DNA from: Muribaculaceae bacterium
GTDB taxonomy: Bacteria > Bacteroidota > Bacteroidia > Bacteroidales > Muribaculaceae
Reading direction: 5' to 3'
Assembly: GCA_014867205.1 (NCBI GenBank)
Contig: WGUO01000005.1
Span: 1 to 64,000 of the forward strand
DNA: 64,000 nucleotides
A program made the translations under genes and the position numbers. How positions within the stretch are numbered: position 1 is the stretch's first letter; each line of letters starts with the position of its first letter. Shown piece by piece: positions 44,066-53,500 of the stretch. The notes under the pieces were generated by a model. It was not told the DNA's origin. It made no database searches and saw only the letters and a list, made by a program, of their open reading frames with translations.

Positions 44066-46849
44066 ATGAGAAAAAGCATTTTACTGTTATTGTCCTGTGT
44101 GCTGGCATGCGTGTCCGCGTTGCGCGCACAGGTAGTGACCACTGAGCCGACCCCTCTTCAGGAGGACTCGGAGAACGTGGTGATTTATTTTCATGCCGAC
44201 GAGGGCAACAAGGGTCTGATGGGCACTCCCTCGACCACGCCCCTCTATGTACATACGGGCGTCGATGTCATTGACAACGACGGCACCGAGACCGGCTGGA
44301 AATATGCCCCGGAATGGTGCGACAACGACGAGAAGTATCAGCTGCAGTATGTCAGCGAGAACCTCTGGAAACTTGTCATTGGCGATATCCGCACTTACTA
44401 CGGACTTGAGGCCGACGAGACCGTGAAACGCCTCTGCTTCGTGTTCCGCAACGGCAACGGCAGCAAGAAGGGTGTCGAGGAAGGTGGCGGCGACGTGTTT
44501 GTCGACGTGCTTGACTCGGGCTTCCAGCTCGCATTCCGCCAGAGCCGCCTCAGCAACATCGTCAACGCCGACACGCCGGCCATCCGTTTCACGGCCACGA
44601 CAACCGTCCCCGCCGACATTAAGATTATGCTGGGCGATCAGGTGTTGGGCGAGACAACCGAGCCTGCCGACAAACTCGTGGCCTCCTATAAGTTCGAGGA
44701 AATCGGCAACTACTACGTGAAGGCCGTGGCAACCTCCGAGGGCAAGACCCTCGAGAAGACCATACTGATTGTATACGCACGCGACTCGCAGCCTGCCGCC
44801 GACCAGACTCTCCCCAATATGGGCCTTACCAAGAACGGCGACGGCTCATATACCTTCTGTCTGGCTGCCCCCGAGAAGGATGCCGTGATGCTCATCGGCT
44901 CGTGGGACAACTATCAGGCCAACAATGACTATGTGATGGACTATGTGGATGTCACCGAGCAGGGCGCCACATTCCGCTACTTCAAGATCACGCTCCCCGA
45001 GTCGAAGACCGGCAAGACATTCGGATACTATTATCTTGTTGACGGCTCGAAGGCAGTGGGTGACCCCTATGCGCGTCTCGTGCTCGACCCGAGCAACGAC
45101 AAGTATATCTCCGACGAGATCTATCCCGGCCTTCCCGAATATCCCGAGGGGAAGGTGCCGGCCAATACGGTTGTCGCATGGCACGCTGAGAACATGCTCG
45201 CCTACGACTGGAACGTGACCGACTTCAAGGGTGCGCCGAAAGACAATCTCGTGATATATGAGCTCCTGTTCCGTGACTTCACCGGAACAGAGGGCATGGC
45301 TCGCGGAAACGGTACCGTGCGTCTCGCCATTGAGAAACTTCCCTATCTCAAGGAACTTGGCGTCAACGCCATCGAGCTTCTTCCCATCAACGAGTTCAAC
45401 GGCAACAACTCATGGGGCTACAATCCCAACTTCTACTTCGCTATCGACAAGGCCTACGGCACGCCGCAGGATTATAAGGAGTTCATCGACAAGTGTCACG
45501 AGATGGGCATCGCCGTCATACTCGACGTGGTGTTCAACCAGGCTGACTGGCTCCATCCCTGGTATATGATGTACCAGACAGGCCAGAACCCCTTCTTTAA
45601 TGCGACTGCACCCCATGCCTACAATGTGCTCAACGACTGGAACCAGGGCTATCCGCTGGTGCAGAAGCAGTGGCGCGACATGCTTCAGTTCTGGCTCAGC
45701 GAGTATAAGGTCGACGGTTTCCGTTTCGACCTTGTCAAGGGCCTGGGCGACAATGACTCATATGCCAACTCCGGCGACAGCGGCACGAACGCCTACAACG
45801 CAAGCCGTGTGGCCCGCATGAAGGCGCTCCATGACGCTATGCGCGAGGTCAACCCCGACGCATACTTCATCAACGAGAACCTTGCCGGCGCCAAGGAGGA
45901 GAACGAGATGGCCGAGGATGGTGAGCTCAACTGGGCCAACGTCAACAACGCAGGCTGCCAGTTCGCAATGGGCTATCAGTCTGACGCCAGCCTCAACCGC
46001 ATGTGGGCTGTCCGCGACAACCGCACGGCAGGAAGCACTGTCGCATATCTCGAGAGCCATGACGAGCAGCGTCTCGCCTACAAGCAGGACCAGTGGGGTG
46101 TCGCCGGTGTCAAGGGCAACCATAAGGTCAGCATGCAGCGTTGCGGCTCCGCAGCCGCACAGATGCTCCTCGTGCCCGGCTCACACATGCTCTGGATGTT
46201 CTCGGAGATGGGTAATGCGCAGAACACCAAGGACAACAACGGCGGCAACAATACAAGCCCCAAGATCGTGAACTGGAATCTTCTCAACGATCCCGACAAC
46301 GCCGGTCTGGTGCGCAACTACGGCGAGCTCGTGCGTCTGCGCCTGTATAACACAGAGCTCTTCGCTGACGATGCCGACTATACACTCAACCTGTCCGGAT
46401 GGAAGAACGGCCGTACAATCTCCACATCGGCAGGCGACAAGGAACTCTATGTCGTGGTCAACCCGAATATTGACAAGGATATAGAGGTCACCGTCAATTT
46501 CAAGAAGGATGACGACACTGCATATCTTATCGCCTCGAAGAGCTTTGACTCGCATCCCGTTTTCGACGCCAAGGCAAAGACCATGACGGTCGAGCCCGGC
46601 TGCTATGCAGTCGTGACCACCACCAACATCTCGAATATCGAGAGTGTGGCGGATGAGGTGATGTCAGCCACCAGGATATTCCCGATGGGCGGCGAGATCC
46701 GCGTTGTCAACAACGACGCCGACGTATATGTATATACTCTCGATGGCGTCAAGGTGGCCGAGGGCCGTGGCGAGACATCAATAGCGGTGCCCGCGGGCAT
46801 GTATGTAGTGCGCGCCGGCGGTAAGACCGCGAAGGTGGCAGTGAAATGA
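44066..46849 (+). CDS. Secreted GH13 alpha-amylase-family enzyme with sorting-like C-terminus
   Basis: 927 residues from ATG 44066; signal peptide SILLLLSCVLACVSALRAQ. N-terminal starch-binding-like beta domain, an E-set/CBM48-like domain (VMLIGSWDNYQ), then the GH13 barrel: DVVFNQ (about 487), nucleophile Asp555 in DGFRFDLVKG, acid/base Glu604 in INENL, and Asp666 in ESHDEQR. The last 70 residues (VYTLDGVKVAEG ... GMYVVRAGGKTAKVAVK) look like a type IX sorting domain, so it probably acts at the cell surface on alpha-glucans. Followed by the small lipoprotein with its own promoter. Confidence 0.92.
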   Translation: MRKSILLLLSCVLACVSALRAQVVTTEPTPLQEDSENVVIYFHADEGNKGLMGTPSTTPLYVHTGVDVIDNDGTETGWKYAPEWCDNDEKYQLQYVSENLWKLVIGDIRTYYGLEADETVKRLCFVFRNGNGSKKGVEEGGGDVFVDVLDSGFQLAFRQSRLSNIVNADTPAIRFTATTTVPADIKIMLGDQVLGETTEPADKLVASYKFEEIGNYYVKAVATSEGKTLEKTILIVYARDSQPAADQTLPNMGLTKNGDGSYTFCLAAPEKDAVMLIGSWDNYQANNDYVMDYVDVTEQGATFRYFKITLPESKTGKTFGYYYLVDGSKAVGDPYARLVLDPSNDKYISDEIYPGLPEYPEGKVPANTVVAWHAENMLAYDWNVTDFKGAPKDNLVIYELLFRDFTGTEGMARGNGTVRLAIEKLPYLKELGVNAIELLPINEFNGNNSWGYNPNFYFAIDKAYGTPQDYKEFIDKCHEMGIAVILDVVFNQADWLHPWYMMYQTGQNPFFNATAPHAYNVLNDWNQGYPLVQKQWRDMLQFWLSEYKVDGFRFDLVKGLGDNDSYANSGDSGTNAYNASRVARMKALHDAMREVNPDAYFINENLAGAKEENEMAEDGELNWANVNNAGCQFAMGYQSDASLNRMWAVRDNRTAGSTVAYLESHDEQRLAYKQDQWGVAGVKGNHKVSMQRCGSAAAQMLLVPGSHMLWMFSEMGNAQNTKDNNGGNNTSPKIVNWNLLNDPDNAGLVRNYGELVRLRLYNTELFADDADYTLNLSGWKNGRTISTSAGDKELYVVVNPNIDKDIEVTVNFKKDDDTAYLIASKSFDSHPVFDAKAKTMTVEPGCYAVVTTTNISNIESVADEVMSATRIFPMGGEIRVVNNDADVYVYTLDGVKVAEGRGETSIAVPAGMYVVRAGGKTAKVAVK

Positions 46850-46928
46850 TGAATTTATTTCGATTTTAACATAAAATTGTTAAAATTGGGGCAAATCTCT
46901 AAAAAGACGTAAAAAATATCGTCGAAAA

Positions 46929-46961
46929 TTTGCTTCGGTAATAAAATTTATATTACCTTTG
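46929..46961 (+). promoter_or_regulatory. Promoter of the small acidic lipoprotein (TTTG-N21-TACCTTTG)
   Basis: -33 TTTG 46929-46932, spacer 21, -7 TACCTTTG 46954-46961, about 53 bp before the ATG. Confidence 0.8.
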
Positions 46962-47013
46962 CATCGTTTTTGATAGCAAATACATTGTTTTATTATTTTA
47001 AATTTTTAAAGAG

Positions 47014-47223
47014 ATGAAGAAAGTAGTTTATTCGCTTGCTGTTCTTTTCAGCGTAGCACTCGTATCGTGCGGCGGCAACAAGGCTGCTGAGGCAACTGAC
47101 TCTGACACTGTTGTAGCAGAGGCTATCGAGGAGACTGTAGCAGTTGACACTAACAATGACACTACAGTTGCTGTTGAGGCTGCTGAGGTTGTTGAGGCTC
47201 CCGCTGCTGACAGCGCAAAGTAA
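47014..47223 (+). CDS. Small acidic lipoprotein
   Basis: 69 residues: lipoprotein signal MKKVVYSLAVLFSVALVSC (Cys19), mature part almost only Ala, Val, Glu, Asp and Thr, presumably unstructured. Its own consensus promoter and a strong terminator make a monocistronic, probably highly expressed gene. No family known; a Braun-lipoprotein-like abundant envelope role is conceivable only by size. Confidence 0.8.
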   Translation: MKKVVYSLAVLFSVALVSCGGNKAAEATDSDTVVAEAIEETVAVDTNNDTTVAVEAAEVVEAPAADSAK

Positions 47224-47262
47224 ATTTCCGCTGAGGACAGTTTGACGAAAAGTCAAAGTAAA

Positions 47263-47302
47263 GAAGTCGGTGTTCCCGTCAGGGTTCGCCGACTTCCCTT
47301 TT
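47263..47302 (+). terminator. Intrinsic terminator of the small lipoprotein gene
   Basis: Stem GAAGTCGG / CCGACTTC (47263-47270, 47289-47296), inner G/C pairs CCC/GGG, followed by a six-T run. Confidence 0.88.
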
Positions 47303-47305
47303 TTA

Positions 47306-47337
47306 TTTGCCTATGTCGCGGCATTTGCTTATATTTG
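47306..47337 (+). promoter_or_regulatory. Perfect promoter of the coiled-coil gene (TTTG-N20-TATATTTG)
   Basis: -33 TTTG 47306-47309, spacer 20, -7 TATATTTG 47330-47337, 66 bp before the ATG. Confidence 0.82.
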
Positions 47338-47403
47338 CACGATATTCGGCATAGGTGTCGATTCCGGTGCCGACGTCATGCATAATACTTACATACCGAC
47401 AGT

Positions 47404-48333
47404 ATGAATAAGAAACTGAAGACCATAATTATCGCGGCAGCGGCTGTCCTTGTCTGCCTTATCGGGCTTGTCGTGGTGCTGATAGTGCGCAACAACAGCA
47501 ACACAAAGGCTGTGAACGAGGCTACTGCCCGCGCCGACAGTCTGGCAATCGCCAACGACCAGTTGCTGCTCACCAATGAGTTCAATCAGCTTAATGCCGA
47601 TTTCAACCAGTATGAGGGGCAGCAGATATATCTCAAGAACGACTCGCTCGTGCAGAAGTACAATGAGGCGCGCATGAAGGTCGAGGGCCTGATCCGCGAG
47701 CTCAACGAGGAGAAGAAGAGTCACAGCAAGGACCTGAGCGCGAGCCGCGCCAAGATCAGGCAGCTCGAGGGCGAGATCGCTACCCTCAAGGGTATCGTGC
47801 GTCACTATCTTGAGGAAATCAAGCGTCTGGGCGAGGAGAATGCCGGACTCAAGGAGGAGATTCAGCAGGTGCAGCAGCGCAACGAGCAGCTCTCCAACCA
47901 GGTGACGCAGGCCACCACTACCAACGAGCAGTTGTCGCAGACCGTCAGGCTTGCGAAGAAACTCAACATAACAGGTGTGTCGTTCCACGCGTATAACAAG
48001 AAAGGCAAGGTTGAGAAGAACATCAAGAAGGCGCGTCAGCTTGGCGTCAGCTTCACCGTCAGCCCCAATAACACGGCGGCTCCGGGCATGAAGACCTTCT
48101 ATATGCGCATCATTTCGCCCGAGGGGGCTTTGCTCGGCGGGGGTGGCAACTTCACCATCGACGGCCATAGCGTGCAGTCTACGGCCCAGCGTGCGGTGGA
48201 ATATGCCAACGACGAACTGCCCGTCTCTATCTACTGGGATGTCAACACGACGCTGACTCCCGGCGACTACACCGTTGAGGTCTTCTGCGACGGCTATCGC
48301 CTTGCCTCACGCCACTTCACGATGAAGAAGTAA
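47404..48333 (+). CDS. Single-pass coiled-coil envelope protein
   Basis: 309 residues: N-terminal membrane anchor (TIIIAAAAVLVCLIGLVVVLIV), a long coiled coil (about 35-190, e.g. ASRAKIRQLEGEIATLKGIV), then a C-terminal beta-domain (VSFTVSPNNTAAPGMKTFYM to GDYTVEVFCDGYRLA). Known as a conserved Bacteroidetes hypothetical; likely bridges membrane and periplasm. Monocistronic between two promoters. Confidence 0.8.
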   Translation: MNKKLKTIIIAAAAVLVCLIGLVVVLIVRNNSNTKAVNEATARADSLAIANDQLLLTNEFNQLNADFNQYEGQQIYLKNDSLVQKYNEARMKVEGLIRELNEEKKSHSKDLSASRAKIRQLEGEIATLKGIVRHYLEEIKRLGEENAGLKEEIQQVQQRNEQLSNQVTQATTTNEQLSQTVRLAKKLNITGVSFHAYNKKGKVEKNIKKARQLGVSFTVSPNNTAAPGMKTFYMRIISPEGALLGGGGNFTIDGHSVQSTAQRAVEYANDELPVSIYWDVNTTLTPGDYTVEVFCDGYRLASRHFTMKK

Positions 48334-48335
48334 AA

Positions 48336-48367
48336 TTTGCGAGTGTCGCGAAAAAGTATTAACTTTG
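48336..48367 (+). promoter_or_regulatory. Perfect promoter of tRNA-Gln (TTTG-N20-TAACTTTG)
   Basis: -33 TTTG 48336-48339 begins 3 bp after the preceding stop codon, spacer 20, -7 TAACTTTG 48360-48367; the mature tRNA starts 54 bp later. Confidence 0.85.
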
Positions 48368-48421
48368 CGGATGTTTCGAGAGCGTGGCCCACACGGGCTG
48401 TGGTTCTGAGACATTGAGGAT

Positions 48422-48492
48422 TGTCTTATGGTGTAATGGTAGCACTGCAGTTTTTGGTTCTGCCTGTCCAGGTTCGAATCCTGGTAAGACAA
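48422..48492 (+). tRNA. tRNA-Gln (anticodon TTG)
   Basis: 71-nt cloverleaf: acceptor TGTCTTA/TAAGACA, D arm with GTG/CAC, anticodon loop TTTTGGT giving TTG, T arm CCAGG-TTCGAAT-CCTGG. The 3' CCA is not encoded (CCG follows). Confidence 0.93.
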
Positions 48493-48498
48493 CCGATG

Positions 48499-48538
48499 AA
48501 AAGCCTTGACTTAGCCCCTGCGGCAAGTCAAGGCTTTT
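48499..48538 (+). terminator. Terminator of tRNA-Gln
   Basis: A 14-bp perfect stem AAAAGCCTTGACTT / AAGTCAAGGCTTTT with a 12-nt loop, 6 nt behind the tRNA. Confidence 0.9.
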
Positions 48539-48654
48539 ATTGTTGGTGTGCCTGTCCATCCGGGCCGGAGCCTGAAAGACCGACTCGATTCGTCTTCAAT
48601 CTTTGGATAGGCGGGTTGGTTCGTCTCCCGTCCTCGGCCCTTGGGCCGCAGGAT

Positions 48655-50334
48655 TCAGAAGCGGGCGAAGAACTCCGGCCACTTCACGCCCGGATCGAGG
48701 CCGAACTTGGCGCGTAGCCGCTGCCGGTGTTTCTTGACAGACTCAGGCCTGATCATGAGCAACTGGGCGATATGCTTTGTGTCAAGATCCATATCGAGCA
48801 GGCAGCACAGGCGTATGTCGCCACGCGTAAGCTGAGGATACTCATGCTTAAGATTCTCGACAAAGCCCGGCCGCATCTCCGTGAATACGGCCGCGAACCG
48901 TTCCCAGTCACTGTCGCCCGTAAGCTGAAGCCTGAGGCGGCGACGCAGATCATCGGCACGGGGCGCGCCATCGCGCTCGGTCTCCGCCATCTGCTCGAGG
49001 TCCTGGAGCAGCGTGCTGATTGCCCGCTCTTTCTCGGCTGTCTTCATCTGTTCGACTGTCAGACGACGCTTGGCATTCTGAAGATCGTTCTTGAGGGCTG
49101 TGTCAGACTTGCGGTGATGCCGCCTCAGCCATATGAAGAGCTCTGACGCGGGCACAAGCGTGCAGAGCGCCACTATCCATATGACGCGCATGCGGTTGCG
49201 GGCACCGCTTCTCTCGCTGTATTCACGGAACTCGCCGATACGCCTGTCGGCGTTCATGCGTGCCATGCGCAGAGCCCGCTCATAGGCGTCGGCACTCTTG
49301 CGTGCCGATGAGAGCCTTTGCCTCATGCTGTCTGCTGCCTCTGTATCGCCAATCATCTCATAATATGGAATCAGTCCGGCCATCGACTCAATGTCTATCG
49401 CGTTGTCGTCATCGGTAATCCTCTCGCTGAGTGGCACCGCATATATGGCGGCCGAGTCAGGCTGGCCCGCACGCACCGCCCGTGCCAGTTTCTGCAACAT
49501 GAACACACGCTTGGAGTCATGCTCAAGGGTTAAGGCCCGCATGTAGGTCTCGGCTGAGTCGAGGTCTGCGGCTTCACCGCGCAGCCGGTACAGGTCTGAA
49601 TAAACCATCACACCCAGCGACGGGGCCAATGCCATCAGATGTTTCTCATTGCGTAGGCTGTCGAGCGAGGCCAGATATACCACACTGTCGTTGCGGTTGC
49701 GCTCGAGTCTTACGATATTGCTCTGCATGATGCCTTTCAGCGCAGACAGGCTGTCGGGAACATACCGGAGTATCTCCCGAAGATACTCGACCTGGGTGGG
49801 AGCGTCCCAGACGCGGCCATAGGCCATGTTGAGCTCATAGAGCGTCTCGACGATGCGCATACTGTCGCGAGCATCGATGAAATCGGGCAAAATCCCAAAA
49901 AGCGCGTCCGTTTTGCGTTCAAGGTCCGGCTCGTGCTGGGCCATGTGCAGGCGTATCCTGGCCCTTAGATAGGGCGACAGCGAGCCTGCCGAACGGCTCA
50001 GGGTGGCGCTGTCGAGGGCATGTGTGTCAGCATCCGCGCCGATTGACTCATACAGCCGGCTGCGGGCAAGACTTCCCGCGGCAGACACCGTGGGAATACC
50101 CGACCGAGAGCCTATCGAGTCAATACGCCGCAGCAATTGCTGGACATCCCGGTCCTTATAGAGCTCATATGCCTCAAGTCGGTCGACACAGTCGAGCAGC
50201 GAGTCGACGGTAGCGTCACCGGTGTGCCAGGGCATAGCGCCCTGATGTGCGCTTTCGTGCGAACATGACAGCAATCCGGTAATCGCGACGCCGATTGCCA
50301 TTAGCAGGGTCAATATCCTAAATCGGGTATTCAT
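48655..50334 (-). CDS. TPR - transmembrane - LuxR-type HTH regulator
   Basis: 559 residues. Lipoprotein-like signal (AITGLLSCSH, Cys24), TPR-like helical region (about 30-370), membrane helix (about 380-400, MRVIWIVALCTLVPASELFIW), coiled linker (RLTVEQMKTAEKERAIST) and a LuxR HTH (LTRGDIRLCCLLDMDLDTKH, then RPESVKKHRQRLRAK). Divergent from the giant adhesin-like gene 50519. Its promoter at 50339-50370 ends 4 nt before the ATG, so the mRNA is probably leaderless. Confidence 0.85.
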   Translation of the reverse strand: MNTRFRILTLLMAIGVAITGLLSCSHESAHQGAMPWHTGDATVDSLLDCVDRLEAYELYKDRDVQQLLRRIDSIGSRSGIPTVSAAGSLARSRLYESIGADADTHALDSATLSRSAGSLSPYLRARIRLHMAQHEPDLERKTDALFGILPDFIDARDSMRIVETLYELNMAYGRVWDAPTQVEYLREILRYVPDSLSALKGIMQSNIVRLERNRNDSVVYLASLDSLRNEKHLMALAPSLGVMVYSDLYRLRGEAADLDSAETYMRALTLEHDSKRVFMLQKLARAVRAGQPDSAAIYAVPLSERITDDDNAIDIESMAGLIPYYEMIGDTEAADSMRQRLSSARKSADAYERALRMARMNADRRIGEFREYSERSGARNRMRVIWIVALCTLVPASELFIWLRRHHRKSDTALKNDLQNAKRRLTVEQMKTAEKERAISTLLQDLEQMAETERDGAPRADDLRRRLRLQLTGDSDWERFAAVFTEMRPGFVENLKHEYPQLTRGDIRLCCLLDMDLDTKHIAQLLMIRPESVKKHRQRLRAKFGLDPGVKWPEFFARF

Positions 50335-50338
50335 ATTG

Positions 50339-50370
50339 CAAATTTACCCCATTTTAACATATATTGCAAG
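50339..50370 (-). promoter_or_regulatory. Start-proximal promoter of the LuxR-type regulator (leaderless)
   Basis: Minus strand CTTG-N20-TAAATTTG, the -7 box ending 4 nt before ATG 50334. A small inverted repeat TGCAAG/CTTGCA (50365-50383) overlaps the -33 and could be an operator. Confidence 0.6.
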
Positions 50371-50518
50371 AAATTTGCTTGCATGTCCCCCATATTTACC
50401 CCCTATGCTGTTAGCAAAACTTGAAATTCTATATTAAATTTACGGCGATTTTCAGGAACGGGGATGGTTCTGCCGTGACTGCCTGAGCATTGAACTCCCA
50501 CTTTTTAAACTCAGATAT

Positions 50519-53500
50519 ATGAACAAATTTTTCAGAATGTTGCTTCCCTCTGCGATGCTTCTTGCTGCTGTCGGACTCTACGCACAGTCCGACCTCAAGC
50601 TGCACGGCAAAGGCGAGGCAAGCTCAGCCGAGCAACTGGCGAAGGCCCCTGTGCGGGGCTATGTGGCGCCACGTGTAAAATCGGGAGCGACCGGCAGTCT
50701 GACCAGCCTGCGGACACAGTCGCGCCCCGTCACTCTCAGGGCCTCCGGTCCCATGCGCGAGAATGGAGGAACCTTTGAGTATGTAGCCGACCTGAAGGGT
50801 ATGGTTTTCGGGACACCCTCAACCACCCTCAACAGCATTGCTCCTGACGGCACGCTTACACCCAATCCGTCGATCTCACTTTCAACCGGCATGTGTGTGG
50901 CAAGCGGCGGATACGGCACCGACGACACATACTATGTGACGCTGACGTATGCCTATCCGGGATTCAACATCTTCTATGCCTTCGCGTATGACACCGAGAC
51001 ATGGCAGATGCTCCCCGGATGGCCGCGCACGGTATCGCAGCGATTCATGTCGACCGACCTTACATATGATCCTTCCGATGGCCTGGTCTATGGCTGTTTT
51101 ACCAATGATGATGCTACAGGATATGAATTCGGCACCGTCAATTTCGCCGATGGCGAGCGGGCCACAATCAGCGCGCTTCCTGCCGCATGGAACGCCATAG
51201 CCGCTGACAAACAAGGCAATCTCTATGCGATAGACATGGAGGGTACACTGCTTAAAGTAAATAAGGAGAACGGCGAGACAACCGAGGTCGGCGCAACCGG
51301 TTTTGAGCCTCAGAACCTCTCTTCGGCCACCTTTGACCATAAGACAGGCAAACTCTACTGGACAGTCTCGACCGATACCGAGGGCTTCTATTGCGAGGTC
51401 GACACCGAGACAGGCTCGGCCACCAAGATTGCAGATTTCCCTGGCGCCGAGGAGGTATATGGCCTTTACGTGCTTCCCCCGGAGGCTGAGGACCGCGCCC
51501 CGGCCGCCCCGACAAACCTCAGCCTGAACTTCGTTGACGCCAGTCTGAGCGGCACATTGACATTCGATGCTCCGGCCACTCTGTTCCGCGGCGAGGCCGG
51601 CGAGGGAGAAATGAATTACCGTGTCATGTCTGACGGTGAGCAACTTGCAACGGGTAGCACCACCTATGGAGCAACCGGTGTCGAGACCCCCGAGTTCAGT
51701 GTCCCTGCTCCCGGCCGATATACATTCACCCTCTATTGCTCGAACGATGAGGGTGACAGCCCCAAGGCAGAGATTGAGAAGTTTATCGGCGCAGACGCCC
51801 CGATGGGGGTTTCCGGAGCCACTGCATCCTACGCTGACGGCATCTTCACGGTTACATGGAACGCCCCGGCGGCAAGTGCCAACGGCGGCTATATCAATCC
51901 CGACGAGGTGACCTATACTGTAACCCGTATGCCTGACAATGTTGTCGTGGCCGAGGGCATCAAGGATACGTCGGTCACCGACGCCGTGGCCGTGCCGGAG
52001 TCTTTCGTGAAATATAAATATGCAATCCAGGCGGAATATGACGGCTACAAGTCAATGACCGTGAACACAAACGGCATAGGCCTCGGCAACATCCTGCCTC
52101 CGTTCACCGACGATTTCTCTGACATGACGTTCGTGGAGAGCTATACCACGATAGATGGTAACGGCGACGGCCGCTGCTGGGGAGCCTTTATCGGCATGGC
52201 ACAGGGCATGGGTCCGGTCTACGGGTCTGAGAACTCCACCGCCGACGAATGGCTTATAACCCCGGCCGTCAGACTCGAGGGCGGCAAGTTCTACAAGTTC
52301 GGAATCGACGCCGCCACCATGGGCTCAACCTGGACAGAGAACTTTGATGTCGTGCTCGGAACATCACCCGACGTCGAGGGTATGACCGAAACATTCATAT
52401 CAGGTGCCGAGGTTTCTACCTCCGGCTTTATGGAGACAAAGCATTTCGAGGAGTATTTCGGAGTTCCCGAGGATGGCGTCTACTATATCGGCATTCATTA
52501 CAACACTCCCGAGAACGCCTACTTCCTGCTGCTTGACAACCTCTCGATATCGGAGCCGATCGACGCCATGTCGCCCGGTCATGTCGAGAATCTGACCGTG
52601 ACTCCCTGGCCCGAGGGCGAGAAGAAAGTCACAGTCGCGTTTACTGCACCATCCACTGACCTGCAGGGGGAGCCTCTGCCGTTCCTCGACAAGGTCGAGA
52701 TAAGGCTTGACGACGCGCCGCTGCATACAGTCAGCGATGTCACTCCGGGCGCTGAGGTGAGTGTTGACCTTGACATACCGACCAGCGGAATGCATAAGTT
52801 TACGGTAATCGCCGTCAATGGCGAGACCGAGGGCCGTCCAGTTGAGACCGAGGTGCATGTCGGACTCAATGTGCCTGTCGCTCCCGCCACTGCGAGTGCC
52901 GTATGCGACTATGCCGACGGAAGCGTCACAATCTCCTGGGATGCCGTCAGCACGGATATCGACGGCAAGACAATTCCCGCCGATGAGATCTCATACCTCA
53001 TCGTAAGGCTTATAGGCAGCGAGCAGCAGATGGTGATGTCAGGCATAAAGGGCACTCAATACTCATATATGCCCCTTGCCTCCAGTACAGCCGACCAGGA
53101 GTTCTTCCAGTACGCAGTCTTCGCTCAGGCCGAGGCCGGGTATTCCAAGGGCTCTATCACAGGCATGATTGCTGTCGGTGCACCTGACGGTATGCCCTGG
53201 GTCGAGTCATTCCCCAATGGCGGAATCACGCATATCTTCGCAGCATATCCACTTGACGGCACAAACGGCGCATGGGCCAATTATAACGATCAGAGCTTCT
53301 CGATGGGCGTTAAGAGCTATGACGGCGACAACGGCATGATCGGAATGTACGGACCCGCCATAGGTGATGCCGCACGCCTCTTCAGCGGCCGCATCGACTT
53401 CACGGGCATGGAACATCCCACCCTGACGTTCTTTACCTTCAATCTGCAGAACGCCGACCAGGTGCTTGACACGAACGAGCTCACCATACTCGTCGACAGG

